DNA of 64,000 nt from positions 95,774-159,773 of the forward strand of contig LLCB01000124.1 of NCBI GenBank assembly GCA_001414345.1, written 5' to 3'. The translations under genes and the position numbers were made by a program. Source of the DNA: Hymenoscyphus infarciens (Eukaryota; Ascomycota; Leotiomycetes; Helotiales; Helotiaceae). Of the stretch, positions 32,623 through 45,005 are shown one piece after another (the stretch's first letter is position 1; every line of letters begins with the position of its first letter). The notes under the pieces are model-generated. The model did not search any database and was not told the origin of the DNA. It was given only the letters and a program-made list of their open reading frames with translations.

Positions 32623-33986
32623 ATGGCAGCGATACAGAAAGCGATAGCAGCAGGCGCCGTCCCTAGCCATGTGTCTAATGTCTGCCCAGAAGGAACCAAA
32701 GTCTATTTGCTCGAGGTTGGGTGGTTAGAATGCGATGAGGGTTTTGTAGTTCGTGGAGGGAATACTTCTCTGAAGAGTACCGAGGGAGAAGTGTTTAAGA
32801 ACAAGAGGAGAGAAATGCCCATGTATTGCGTTTTGATTGACCACCCATTCGAGGGTCTGATTTTGTGGGAGACGGGCTGTGGTCTCAACTACCCGGACAC
32901 GCCAAGTGGAATGGACGTTTTTGTTCGAACCCGATATGAGCCTAAGCATGACTTGAAGGCCGCGATCGAGGCGACAGGAAATAAGATAGAGGACGTTAAA
33001 AAGATGTAAGCTTAAGCGACATTCTCTTGTTACCTGGCTGACAATTACAAGTATCCTAGGACATAGTGGGTATTCTCCGAGTTATTTTTCCCTCTTTCAG
33101 GTTGTTTTAGGAGGATTAAGACACCATTTCCTCCCTAGACATCTCACTTCCTCCTCACACAACCCCTTTTCTTCCTAGTTTCCTCAAACATACTTCAAGA
33201 AAGGGCAATACTGACTCCGAGATCATCCGTAGTGCATTTGGATCATGCTGGTAAGTCGGCTTTATTCAATGGGCAAGCACACAGCACTTATAAAATCAAA
33301 AAACAGGTGGACTTGATCGCTTTTTAGGGAGGAAAGATGTTGAAGTATGGGTCCATGATATCGAACTTCGATCGGCCCTTTGGTCCGTTGCCACCGGAGC
33401 AGACGATGGTGTTTATCTGAAAGATTATATGGATGTGTGTTACCATTTGGGTATGATTTGAACCATGTTAACAATGGACTATAGCTTTCTCTGAACTGGA
33501 AGACTTTCGATGAGCGGACAATAGACTTCTGTCAAGGAATCGTGAGTATCGCAGTCTGTGCCATCATCCGTTCAGAATGTTGATTTGAAATGTAGACTTT
33601 GCATCATCTTCCAGGCCACACAGAAGGGCTTGTAGGAATGCAGTTGAATCTCCAGAATTCTGGAACATTTTTCTTCATTTCAGATCACTGCCATGTGATA
33701 GAGAATGTAAGAAGAGTATACCTTTCTGCCCCGGTGAAAGGAAGCTTACAAAATTATAGTGGCGTGATGGTATTCCCCAGGGCTGGCTCGCGCGTAACCA
33801 TCCTGCTTGGTTTCAGTCAACCCAACGTTTGAAGCGGCTAGAGTCAACTACAAAGGGCCGCGTAATTCCGGTAGGTACTTAAATACCAGAATGAGACTGA
33901 TATCTAAATATGCTGATCAAATTCAGGGACATGACAAGGAAACGTTCTTGCAATTGCAAAGCGAGATCAAAGATTATTTGAGTTGA
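32623..33986 (+). CDS. Metallo-beta-lactamase-fold hydrolase, N-acyl homoserine lactonase-like, possibly impaired
   Basis: Start at the ATG at 32623. Exon 1 gives CPEGTKVYLLEVGWLECDEG, GGNTS..., YCVLIDHPFEGLILWETGCG and ends at ...IEDVKK. Downstream exons give VHLDHAGGLDRF, a conserved EVWVHDIELRSA, ITLHHLPGHTEGLVGMQLNL, FFISDHCHVIEN, WRDGIPQGWLARN and finally VIPGHDKET. The order matches AHL lactonases (AiiA/AttM). The first histidine of the zinc motif HxHxDH is not found: the segment before HLDH reads V-V rather than H-x, and the link between exon 1 and this exon (33009-33215) has no clean splice solution. Either an intron lies there that I cannot resolve, or the gene is damaged. Confidence 0.7.
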
Positions 33987-36450
33987 TATCCACCAGCGAG
34001 AATGCAATGGGCGTTTAATGGTAGACTTGTAGACATTGGGCACAATAGGAGTGCACCCTATTGAGGCTTTTTTTGGAGGAAAGGAGAATTGAAACTGAAT
34101 CGACTTTCGCAAATCAAGGTGAACGAATAAATGACAGTTGGCAGAGGCAATGAATTGGTATGGAAGATGTAGAAGGCGGGTAATCAAGCCCTATGCTGAT
34201 TGAGTGCAAAGAAGGCACGTCTCCTATTGGGTAGCTCCGGATACCTGTCGAGCGGAGGAAGATATGTGGACTAGGCGTCCCCCATAGACTGACCCATTAT
34301 TGAAGCCAAGATGGAGCGCGAAGAATGGTTCAAGGCCCATAGACGATACCGTAATTATTTTCCAATTGCCAAAGAGAATTGATTAGAGCCACTGGGCCAC
34401 ATGTGAGTATTCTGAGCTACCGAGGAATTGGCCTAGCAAAACGCCGAAGCATCATAGAATCTTTGGGGGTAAGTGCAATGGAGGGGCTTTGGGGGAAGTC
34501 GGGTTATGTCGATGGGGGAAAAAGTTGGTGTTGAAGAGGAAGAAAGGAAGAGAGAGAGAGGGGGGGAGAGGGACAAGGGAACGCGAGGGTTTTAAAGATT
34601 TGAGTTAGGGTATTAGACCTGGGTCATTCCTGCCTGCGAAAAGAGTGCCGCTTGCGGTAAGAATTGCCTCGTGAATGTTGTGCTTGGTGAGAAGAGAAGG
34701 AGCGAAGAGTCGAGGCGCAAGCTGGGTCGTCGTCGTTCGTCGATGAGCCGACACTACAGCTCCACGCAACACGACAGAGGGTAGGTATTTTTCACTCGCT
34801 CCCATAGGTAAGAAAAAACCAAAACTCCACGGCGAACTTAGCTATGCTCTCCAGCGGCAAACCCAGGCAGGTCAGCTAAGTGAGCATAGCAAACTTTCCG
34901 CGTTCAATGTATTTAATCGCCTCATATAACTCGTGTGTCGACACGCTCACTGTATATCGTTTTCAAGGGCAAGTTGAGAAATCTTTTATATCCTCATACA
35001 CGGGTTTCGTTGTGGCCTGTAATTCCTCCATGTCTTGATTTTGTTCTAGGCAGTTCATTTGATTCCGTGGCAAATGTAAAATCATCCGATAGTTCGCGAT
35101 CGTCTTTCCTAAGTCTCCTGGCGCGACCAGCTCGTAGCCTGAATCCAGTTGTCATTCGAGAAAGATTGTCATTCTGGTCTGCTTTCAAGAGCGGCCAATG
35201 CAGCGTGGAATTTCGTCATGGGGGTGCGAAGGAAAAGGATCGTGAGTTCGTAGGAAGCCTGGAATTGTAGTGTATTGTTAGTGATTGCAAGAACCTTGGG
35301 GGTCGCGTTCTGGTTGGATGGAACCTAACAACTCCCCATGAGTTTGGTCATAGAAAATTTGTCTGAAATTGAATAAAAATGCGCATTCAAAAGCGAACGT
35401 CTTGGCTCAATAGTGAAGATTGGTGAAGTTGTAGGAGCTCGAGAGCCAGGCCAGCCAGCTCTTGAACCCTCAGGCCATCATCGGAACGGACAAATGTATT
35501 CCCGTAAACGCCTTCAATGTGCCTCACTCCTCCCGACCAATATTTACTCTTCATCCAACACGACTGATCATCCAACACGACTGACGATGTTGGAATTTTG
35601 TTTTTTTGCGGCACGGAAAGTACCACAGTGCACTCCCATCTACTCCACGTGTGCTCAGTTCATCTATTCTCTTCCTTTTCAGCCGTTCTCCCAAATCAAA
35701 AAGAAGCTTTGGTGTTGAAGACCAACCCAGCCCTCCCGTTCCCTAATGTCAGCTCCTTTTCTTGGCGATTTTGGGAGATATGAGTTTGACGAATCAAACA
35801 TCTCAACTCTGGCACGTTCGAAATGCCAAGCAGCATCGAATTCGAAGACTGACGACAGTGGTCCGATGGGGTACTGCTTGGTGTTGTATCGATATTCTGG
35901 AAGACAAGCCAAGTGCACAGAATTTTGAAGCCTAGGTTGGCATCATTTTCTTCCTTGAAACTCCTGGTTGCACATCTCCAGGTCCAGCACCTGGGGAAGT
36001 TTCGAGGTACTGACTCTATCAATGAGATTCCCTGGTATCGGGTGCACTAGGCTGCTCCAAGGTGCAAGCTAGTTTCTCGATATTGCAACCAAGCAATTGT
36101 ACCAGGTTCAATGGGCCGGTTCTTCCTGTAAGAGGCAGTTACTTAGCAAATTTCATGTTGTTAGCTGCAGCCAAGATGTCATCGCTCTACAATTGTACCA
36201 CACGTGTGGCTCCTTTTGATGTTGATTCCTTGTCATCAAATCCTATTGCAACCCCCGCTTTCGTCACACCTACCCCCCCCCGAAGTGAATGGTGGATGGT
36301 GGTGGTTGGGAATTCGGGTTCGTCCCATGCAAAAGGCAAGCAGTGATCTGTACCTGCAGGAGCTCCCTAGAAGCTTATAAGAAGCGTGGTACTTTGATGT
36401 CTTTTTTTCTTGCGTTCAAGCACTCACTTTATCAGTGTTAATTGCCCATC
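33987..36450. other. 2.5-kb intergenic region without a supported gene
   Basis: I see no conserved domain in the frames here. A purine-rich tract (GAGAGAGAGAGGGGGGGAGAG-like, about 34540-34575) and a run of C near 36276 are simple sequences. The region right of 36390 is the promoter and leader of the phosphatase gene. Confidence 0.5.
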
Positions 36451-38873
36451 ATGGTCGCCATTTCAGCATTCTTGCTCACGGCCGCGTCAGTCTTCAGTCT
36501 GGCAACTGCGCAGACATTTCAGCGGTTAGGTGGTTGTCCAAGTATGTATACGCTTCTGACTAGCAGCAATGGCACAGGCTAACATCTTTTAGCTCTTGGT
36601 TGTGTACTTCCTCCTGATCAAGCTGACTTTTTGGCCGGACAGTACTTCGATATCCGTCTCGAGGTATGCCAAACATTTCCTACAATGAGCAGGAACGGCA
36701 ATTGACTTTGAATGATCAGGTTCACGCACCCGTCAATGGATCTGAAGCAAATGGAGGAGTTCCGGATGCCAACTTTGCATTTACCATTGCCAAAAAGGAT
36801 GGCGCAGCTCAACCAGCTTCAACTTTCTTCAAGGTTGCTGAACCAGCTCTCGAAAGATGGAACTTTACTTGGTACGAGGATCTGTTTGCTCAGGAATCGA
36901 AGAAGCCTTCGGTTGTCCGAGTTACCTCGAAGGTATACAGACGAGTTGCCCTTTACGAAGCTGGAGATTATGTCGCGACTTTGACATACTACAATGGGAC
37001 TAAAACCACTGCCAATTGGTTGGTCCGCCCTCTTCAGCAACAAAAGAAGGCCAAGAATGTCATCTTGTTCATCGGTAAGAAAACCCAAATTTATGTTTGG
37101 CTGTGCTAATAAGCTTCAAGGTGATGGCATGACTACTAACATGATCACGGCCGCGAGATTGATTGGACACAAAAGTATCAACGGAAAATATCAGTCTCGC
37201 ATGCAGATGGATAAATTTCCTGTTCTAGGGCACCAAATGGTAAGCTTAGGATATTCTATAACTCTATTGTGTCCTCTCAGTCGCAGCAGCACAGAGTGAT
37301 ATTGCTGTATCCAAGTCTAGAAATACTAACGCACCACAGACCCACTCCCTCGATAGCTACATCACAGATTCTGCGAACAGTGCATCTGCCTTGTATTCTG
37401 GACACAAATCAACTGTAAACGCTATGGGTGTATACGCCGATTCAAGTGCCGATCCTTTCGATGATCCTAAGGTCGAAACCATCGTCGAACTCCTTACAAG
37501 GATTTGGGGAAGTGCAATCGGTGTTGTTTCAACAGCTTACTTAGCCGATGCCACTCCAATCGCATTGACGGGACATACAAGAACGCGTGCTGCTTACGGG
37601 CCATTGATCGAGCAGTCGCTTCGTGGAGTTCAAAACTACACTTGGACCAATTTCACTGGAGCTGATGTCTTTTTCGGAGCTGGAGCAGAACAGTTCTACC
37701 CAGGATCTGGATCGTACAAAGGAAAAGACTACTACCAGGAGTTCGCCAATGCAGGTTACAGTGTTTCATTGAACAAAACCTCGCTATTGACTGTTCCAAA
37801 TACCCAAAAGGCTCTTGGTGTATTCAGCACAAGCTCTCTTCCTGTCTGGCTCGATCGAAATGTTTACAAGAATAATCTGAATTCCACCACCAACCATCCT
37901 TCAGGAAACAAGAAGGCTGCTCTTGATCTCCCGGGCTTGAAAGAGATGACTTTGAAGGCGATTGATATTCTCCATGAGCGTGGAGGTGACAAGGGGTTCT
38001 TCATGATGTCTGAAGCTGCTTCTGTTGATAAGCAAATGCATGTTTTGGATTATGATCGGGCTCTTGGGGATTTGCTTGAGTTGGACGACACGGTCAAGGC
38101 GACCATTGAGAAGCTAACCGCGATAGGTGAACTCAACAATACTTTGATTATTGTTACTGCTGATCACGGGTGGGTGTTACATTCTTAATTCACCCTTATT
38201 TTTACTGATTGAGTGGAATTTTAGACATGGATTCGATGTTTTCGGGTCAGCAGATACAAAATATCTAGCCTCCAAATCCGACGATCGCGAAAAGCGAAAT
38301 GCCATTGGAATCTACCAAAATTCCGGTCTAAGCCAATACACAGTAACCAACGCCAGCATATCCTACAACACAGGCGTCAACTTTCCCGTCAACTGGGATC
38401 CTCGTTACACCCTCGCCCAAGGAGTCGGCGCTGTGCCCGACCATCGCGAAAACTACCGCGTCCACAAAGATGGATCGCGTCTCCCCGCCACTAACATCAC
38501 GGGCAAACCAAGTGACGATTATTACGCGAACCCAAAAGATAACACAGATGGGTTCATTGTTAATGGAACAATCTCAACTGCCGAGCCGCAGGGTGTTCAT
38601 TCTCTTACCGATGTTCCAGTTTTTGCCATGGGGCCTTGCCAAGAACTTTTTGGAGGTGTTTATGGTAATATTGACATCTTCTTCAACATGGCGAATTGCT
38701 TGGGACTTGGTCGCAGCAGTAACGCTACTGGGACGCTTAGCGCAGCGGGCGCGGGGAGCAGTCCTGTTACGACTAGTGCGAGCGCTGATCCTGTGACGAG
38801 AACGCAGAGGGGCTTGACTTTTGGCATGCTAGTCTTCATGGGATCAATCGGCTGGGTTGTATTTAATTTGTGA
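36451..38873 (+). CDS. Secreted alkaline phosphatase (PhoA-type family), GPI-anchored-like
   Basis: Six exons, 704 residues: 36451-36541, 36593-36663, 36720-37074, 37121-37239, 37340-38169 and 38225-38873. Signal peptide MVAISAFLLTAASVFSLATA. Metal and catalytic segments: FIGDGMTTNMITAAR (first metal aspartate), TDSANSASALYSG (serine nucleophile), MMSEAASVDKQMH, VTADHGHGFDVFG, and GVHSLTDVPVFAMGP near the C-terminus. A Ser/Thr/Ala-rich linker and a hydrophobic end (LTFGMLVFMGSIGWVVFNL) suggest a GPI signal. It hydrolyses phosphate monoesters outside the cell, likely in phosphate acquisition. The last intron splits the TADHG-HG metal motif. Confidence 0.9.
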
Positions 38874-39387
38874 GGTGGAGTGATAATTGCGGGTAATAGG
38901 AAAAAATAGTAGTAATGAAATTATGACGAAGAAAGAGTCGGGTTCGTTCGGCGTATATTCAGCTGCTAATGTACTCGACTTCCTCGGTACGATGGTGGTT
39001 TGAGGTTGACATTTTCCCGCATGGGAGCGTGATCTGTCAATAAATGTGATTTTGTTCCATGACTTCTGCTATTCGTAGGCTACCTACCAATAGCCAGACC
39101 TTTTCTTTTTGTTGCAAACCTACGAACGGAAACTATAGTGGAGGTGGTTGGGGATGGATGGTACCCCCTGTGTGCATATGCGTGGGCGAATCGTGCCTGG
39201 CGAGGCTGTCGAAACTTGTTTTAAACTGTTTGATTGAGGGTTTCAATGAGAGGGTTAGGGGGATTGAAGGTGTCATTTTGTGAAGACTCGAAGAACTAAG
39301 AAGTTGACTTGCAGTTAGGTATGCTAGAAATTTTGGTATACTTTACTCAACAATATCTTCGACGATTCGATTGATATTCGATTGAAA

Positions 39388-39490
39388 TACTCTCTCCCCC
39401 CCCCCCCCCGGAACTAAATGTAGAGTGCACAGACATTAAGTATGGCACAGCGGCCGTGCGATTACATTTGGTTCAGGGGGGGGGAGAGTA
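39388..39490. mobile_element. 103-bp palindrome-ended micro-element, copy 1
   Basis: The sequence begins TACTCTCTC plus a run of C, and ends with a run of G plus GAGAGTA, so the ends are inverted repeats. The inside (GGAACTAAATGTAGAGTGCACAG, then CACAGCGGCCGTGCGATTAC) is shared with a second copy about 1.4 kb away in the same orientation. I do not recognise the family. Confidence 0.75.
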
Positions 39491-39844
39491 TCAAACTTTG
39501 TTGGCGATTTCTGATCATCAGTTCGTCTTACTGGCTTTAGCCTTTTGCATATCTTTATCATGAGCTGTTTTTGGGGCTTTTGGACCCCGCATAGGCTTCA
39601 CCAACATGTGACTCAAAGAGACGTATGCAGCATATTGCACTTGAATAAGAGGGGGGTTAGTGGAGAAAAGGTGTTAGTGCAATGTCGGTAAAGAGAAACA
39701 GGCAAGCATAGCCAATTAAGATGTAGAAATTAGAATTCCACAAGCAGCTGAAACAGTGGGGAAAACGTGGGGAAAACCAGGAATGTTTTCAAGTGCTCTT
39801 TGTTTATCCAGGGTCCGGTCCAGACTTCAGCTACCATGGTTTAA

Positions 39845-40408
39845 GGGTCTGTTTCTCATCAGGTTTTTCTGACACTCTCAACTTCAAGTGGAGACGAGTT
39901 AGGCCTATTTTAGCTGTCTCCGGAGAATATTGAGATGTTCTCCACTCTCGGAGAACCCTACACTCACGATTTTACCACGCAATATGCCTAGGGGTCCCTG
40001 TCAGAGGATAAGAAGAGCTCCACAAAGTCTCGAGAGAAAATCTCTTTGCCGACCTCAAACGAGTTTCTACTCAGGACCAAAAACTTGCTACGATGTCTCT
40101 TCTTTACTTCCTCTATACTCCCTATTCCTTTACGCTTCTTATAGCTCGTAGGCTTAGTAAATAGAATTCGCCTTTATGATAAAAATATTAGATACTAAAG
40201 TATATATTTTGTTTACATGTATCCCCTATGGAAGAATAGTTTATCCCTAAAAATTATGTCGAGAGTACTTAACAACATGTAAGAGATCCACTTCGAAGAT
40301 AAAAGTGGGTTTATACGATATTGCCAAGTAATATCGACCTTTTTAGGCACTAAAAGTGGGTTTTAATAAGATAGCGATTATAGCATAATATCGTCGAGAA
40401 ACAGACCC
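39845..40408. mobile_element. MITE 2, PIF/Harbinger-like
   Basis: A 564-bp element with perfect 13-bp terminal inverted repeats (GGGTCTGTTTCTC and its complement) flanked on both sides by TAA. The TIR start resembles that of MITE 1 (GGGCCTGTTTGG) but the interior differs. No coding capacity. It lies between the two copies of the micro-element. Confidence 0.85.
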
Positions 40409-40835
40409 TAAATCCTGCAGTGATACAGTGGTAAGAGAGTCACCTATAAAGATATAACATTTCCATCGAAAGTCCACTATACGTTGTGTGAATTCGATAC
40501 TATTCTCGACATCTAGGAGTTCATCAAAATAAGTTGTCATATATCATATCGGTGACATCGACTTAACACGATCGATATTGACACTAGTTGCTGCCGATCA
40601 CACTCAACGACACCCTTGAGGCTGCATGGACTTGGACCAGCTAAAAGCTTAAAGATTAAAGTTCTCTTCAATGCCAACGGTTTTCCAAATCCTGGTAGAC
40701 GGGTCTTAACCTCCTTTATCCCGAAGCGAGTTGTCAAAGCGTACAGCGAGTTGCGTAACTAGCTTTCCGTGCACGACTTGCCGAGAGAGACTAAAAAGTG
40801 CTTAGCACTAGAAATCTAACGTCGCTCTACCTAAT

Positions 40836-40925
40836 CTTCCCCCCGGAACTAAATGTAGAGTGCACAGACATTTAGTATAGCACAGCGGCCGTGCGATTAC
40901 CTTTACTTATGAGGGGGGGATAGTA
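40836..40925. mobile_element. Micro-element, copy 2
   Basis: Shares almost the whole internal sequence with copy 1 (CCGGAACTAAATGTAGAGTGCACAG, then CACAGCGGCCGTGCGATTACCTTT), with shorter C and G runs and a decayed left end (CTAATCTTCC in place of TACTCTCTCC). Direct orientation relative to copy 1. Confidence 0.72.
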
Positions 40926-41905
40926 TCGACAATTACATCTCACGTCTCTCAGCATTGTTCTATAGCAATGCTTCTAACACTTATTTTCTTTGAGAATTGA
41001 ATTAAGTACACTACATTTATCATCTCCCTTATGGGGCTTAGAGTTAAAAAGCATTGTTGTGAAGTTATAATAGGGGGGGCGCTGTGAAATATTTCCTAGT
41101 GTCGTATGCAGATGCTTTTTGGTGTTCTTTACCCCGTTGAAAATGCAGGGCATGGAAAGCACTCACGCACTTCATCTACTAGTAGGAAGTGTTTAACGGG
41201 TGTATCCGACCGAAGAGTTATAGCGAGATTTAAGACCATCCAGGCCCTGCAAATGCCCCGGAAACTCCACAGAACCCTGGCTTTTGGCTTGATTTCCCTT
41301 GTTTATAGCTTTTGAGAGCCTTTTTCTAGCTTCTAGGGGCCTTGTCAATAGTTCAAGGACAATTTTCGATTCATTTCGATTTGATCTTAACCCTTGTATT
41401 CCATTTCGTTACAACGATTCGGCCGAAGGGGATTTACCCCATCTACCCACTTCACGCTCTGACCACGAGCTTCGGGATGAAGTGCGGTAGCATAAATAGC
41501 ACTGCTGAAGGAGCCCGCAACGATGCTCCTGGTGGTTCCTTGCTTACTACGCCACCAAAGCAGCACGTTTAGGTTCTTCCCCACTAGGTACGGTCCCGAT
41601 TGGGTATTTCTCGAACTTCAAACCAACTTTAAATCTTTATCTGACGTGACCCTCGAAAAATTGAAATCGCGGGATCAAAAGCGCAAATATCTTGAATTAG
41701 GGCAAGGTACGGGGGAAACTGGGTGGAAGTGACGGGGATGGGGCTTGTATATCGGTATTTTTCACTTCATAGGGCGGCAGATGCAAAGTCTATATATCCT
41801 TCAGGACTCTTTGTTAGTCAGTTTGAAAACTCTTCTTTTTGGAAGTCTGTTCTTGTTTGAGTTTTCATCACTAGTGGAATTGTCGATTTGATCGAAAACT
41901 TCGAA

Positions 41906-43442
41906 ATGGCATTCACGGCTGCGGCACATCAGGTGCTGGTCGTGACAATCATATTTGCTGTGTTGTCGCTCTTCGCTGTGATTTTGCGTTTGGTCGCCAA
42001 GTTCTACTTCTTGAAAACTGCTAGGAAAGAGGAAGTTGTGATGATAGTTTGTCTGGTAAGTTGAATACATACAGCGGTTGGGAACGAATACTTGATTTAA
42101 CGACCTAGATTATTCCTTTCGGATTAATTGTCGTTGTCTGGGGGCGTAAGTGCATCCTATTCTGCTGTACAATGAAGCAACCACTCTAACATCGTTTCAG
42201 AAGCTTCTCATGGACTAGGTCTCAAAATAGCCACTCTATCCAAAGAGGAAGCGGTGGGTTTCTTAAAGGTAGGAGTCCTGAGCTTTGCTCCGAGTACACT
42301 CATCTCTCTATTGCCTTGGGACTTCCGTGATAATAACTTGTAGTATTGTGCGGGAACGTTTAGAAGAATAGAGAGACAGAGTTTCTTATTCTTCTAAATC
42401 TTCTTGGACAATATAAGTAATTATCGAGCTAGTGGGTCTAATCGAATTAAAGGAGGTGTACTCGGAGCAAAACCAATGTTTCTTACTACCTACCCCTCTC
42501 ATCCCGTTTTCCCTTCACTCAAACTAACAACTTGGCAACAGTTCTTCTGGGCATCCATCATTTTATACGGCATTGGAATCACGCTTGTCAAAATAAGTAT
42601 AGTTCTCGGATATCTGCGAATTTTCGCGACTGGACATGCGAGATTAGCCTCGCAGATAGCAATGGGGCTTGTTGTAGCCTCGGGAATCCAACTGGTTCTC
42701 GCCACATGCTTTGCCTGCCTTCCCCTCCGTGCCTTTTGGGATTGGGATGTAAATGGAAAATGCCTTCCCAAGGTTCCTCTCTACCTCTTTGGGGCATCCT
42801 TCAACATATTTCTGGATTTGTTTTTACTGGCAATTCCAATGCCATTACTATGGGGTCTGTATATGCCTCTGAAGCAGAAGTTGCTTTTGGTGGTTGTATT
42901 TATGTTAGGTGGCGTGTAAGTAACAGTTGGGTCTCGTTCGGCTATTGCCACTGCTAACTCGTATTAGTGTTGTTCCGGTTAGTATTCTACGACTCAGCAG
43001 TTTAATCAAACTCGCGAAATCCAATGACATTGCCCGTAAGAAAACCAACCCCCTTCCCAAGCCATGGTATCTCCTACTAATTCCCAAAGTCGACAACCCA
43101 CTAGCCTTCATGTGGTCCACTCTCGAAGTCGACGTAGCAATTATATGTGCGGCTCTTCAAAATGCACGACCTGTAATGGCACACATCTTCCCCCGACTCT
43201 TCTCTGCCCACTCCTCCGCCCGCACACAAGCCCAACATTACGAATTAACGAACCACGACAACCGGAGCACCATACCTAATTCGGGTTCATCCTCAAAAGT
43301 CCCAACGGGAGCGCCCTTACAACCGTACCGATCCTCGAACAGAGGGTCCCAAGATGCGATCGTCAGTCCAGAACGAGAAGAGAAGGAGTTTGGTGCGATT
43401 ATGGTAACGAGGGGAAAGAATGATACCGATTCTATTGTCTGA
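41906..43442 (+). CDS. SAT4/rhodopsin-type integral membrane protein (PTH11-related)
   Basis: Five exons, 367 residues: 41906-42055, 42109-42145, 42201-42268, 42542-42915 and 42968-43442. Seven predicted helices are interpretable: QVLVVTIIFAVLSLFAVILRLVA, the helix across IIPFGLIVVVWG, FWASIILYGIGITLVKISIVLGYLRIF, MGLVVASGIQLVLATC, FNIFLDLFLLAIPMPLLW, LLLVVVFMLGGVVVPVSILRL and the last near VDVAIICAALQ. The segments VKISIVLGYLRIF and FLDLFLLAIPMPLLW are typical of the fungal rhodopsin-domain family (PF20684), which includes PTH11-type receptors. No CFEM cysteines. The third intron is long (about 273 nt). The C-terminal tail is cytoplasmic, Ser-rich. Ligand unknown. Confidence 0.85.
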
Positions 43443-44690
43443 GGTGCTTTGCTATCTGCGATACCATACTATACATGTTCCAATGAATTTCTTTGCCACT
43501 TCGATATACGTTTTGGCGTAGCAAGCATTTTAAATGCTCGCTCAGGTCATCGTTCCTCGGCATTCTGTAAACATTTCCGTAAAAAGGCAACCTCACTAAA
43601 ATCAGCGACGCATGTAAGTTAACACTAAATGGTCGCAAAAATAGACCATAAAGCATATATCTCCGAGTATAGATTTTCGAGAAATATGTCTGAAAACCAA
43701 ATTTCGGTTTTTTCAAGCGTTTTCATTATATATCTTTCTCCGAGCATTTTTCCGTATTTTCTCCGAGTGTTTACACTGAAAAACAAACTCCGAGAAATGA
43801 ATAAAGCCGGGAACACACCCGATGTATGAATTCACATAGTATTTATATTAAATAATTGCTCTCTATATATATATTGCTATATTACTCTCTCTATCTATAG
43901 AGGACTATAGCAGAGAGCTAGCTAAGAGTCTATTTAGCTCGTATATATTTAGAATATTTAGAATTTATACTACTAGAAATTATTAGATAATATTTATCTA
44001 TATATTTTCTTACTACTATTAAGATATCTATTTCAGTACTTAGTGCTGCTTACTAAGAATCTATACTAGAATATATACTACGAGCTAAATAACTACTTAA
44101 TATATTTAGAAAGTAATAATAATATATATAAATCTATATAAGATTAAAATTTAGATTATTACGTTAGATATCTAGATATAGATTTAAATAATTTATACGA
44201 GCTAAATAGACTCTAATAGAAAAATAAAAATAAAAAATAAAAATATTTTAATAAAGTAAAAATAATAAATAAATAATAAATATTCTAAGTATAGATAGTT
44301 AGAAAAGTAGAAAGTAAATCAGTTATAATATAAAAGATTAACTCATAGTATTTTAAATAAAATTTATATAATCTTTTATAAGAATATTTTAGATACTTTA
44401 GCTATAGATCTAGCGTTCTTTATAGCTTATTATAGACCTTAGTTAAAACCGATATTTTTGAGTTTATTTTTAAGACCAGATATATAATTAGCTACTACTT
44501 TATATAATATTTTTCTTATTAAAAGAGACTACTTAAGTAAAAAGAGAGTAGAAAGTATTAGAAGCTAGCTTAAAATTAAAATATAAAAGTATATCTAGTA
44601 TTAGTATATAACTAGAGACTAGCTAGGTCTTAGACTCTACTTATACTTTAATCAAGTAATAGCTCTTTTAATAATTAAAACTTAAATTAA
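43443..44690. repeat. Second AT-rich, RIP-like island
   Basis: From about 43.8 to 44.69 kb the DNA is AT-rich with many stops, like the first island, and includes MITE 3. The AAA-ATPase fragment starts directly at its right edge, so the island may have eroded that gene's remaining part. Confidence 0.7.
43926..44213. mobile_element. MITE 3, PIF/Harbinger-like
   Basis: A 288-bp element with 20-bp terminal inverted repeats (GAGTCTATTTAGCTCGTATA and its complement) and TAA on both sides. A third partial copy of the end (ACGAGCTAAATA) lies inside near 44084. AT-rich, non-coding. Confidence 0.82.
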
Positions 44691-45005
44691 AAAGATATTA
44701 AATTCTTTTAACTCGTCAGCTTTGTCATAATAAGACAAAGGATAAAAGTCGAGCTCGGTTATTCTTTTCGCTCCTGCATAGATCGCGATCCGTCGTCGCA
44801 TGGAGATTTTTCTGTAATGCTTACTTCTCGTGGTAATCTTTATCAAGGTTATCCACCAACGGTATTCCGGAAGCTGACCACCTGGTCTACTCTCTTGCTC
44901 CATTTTCACAGATGTGATCAGCGCTAGGTCGTAATGGCCAAGCGGATCCCGTATAATTGAGTATGCACCTGGTCGATAAAGAGCCCAGAGGTCTTCATAG
45001 GTAAC
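44690..45005 (-). pseudogene. Fragment of an AAA+ ATPase with DUF7025-type domain
   Basis: Minus-strand translation reads TYEDLWALYRPGAYSIIRDP, then LGHYDLALITSV, KMEQESRPGGQLPEYRWW and FYPLSYYDKADE. These are typical phrases of the N-terminal DUF7025 region found in large fungal AAA ATPases. The AAA core would lie further left but that DNA is the AT-rich island, and nothing upstream is recognisable: the fragment stops at the point where the STAND-like frame begins. A decayed gene relic. Confidence 0.7.

Larger units (their letters stand above)
38874..41905. other. 3-kb intergenic region rich in small palindromic elements
   Basis: No protein gene is supported. It holds two copies of a 90-103-bp palindromic element (39388 and about 40836) and a MITE between them (39845-40408). 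The stretch 41100-41900 contains no recognised repeat. Short frames such as 39059-39283 have no domain. Confidence 0.6.

Noticed and set aside
39900..40151. Plus-strand frame of 73 residues near 39930
   Set aside because: Lies inside MITE 2.
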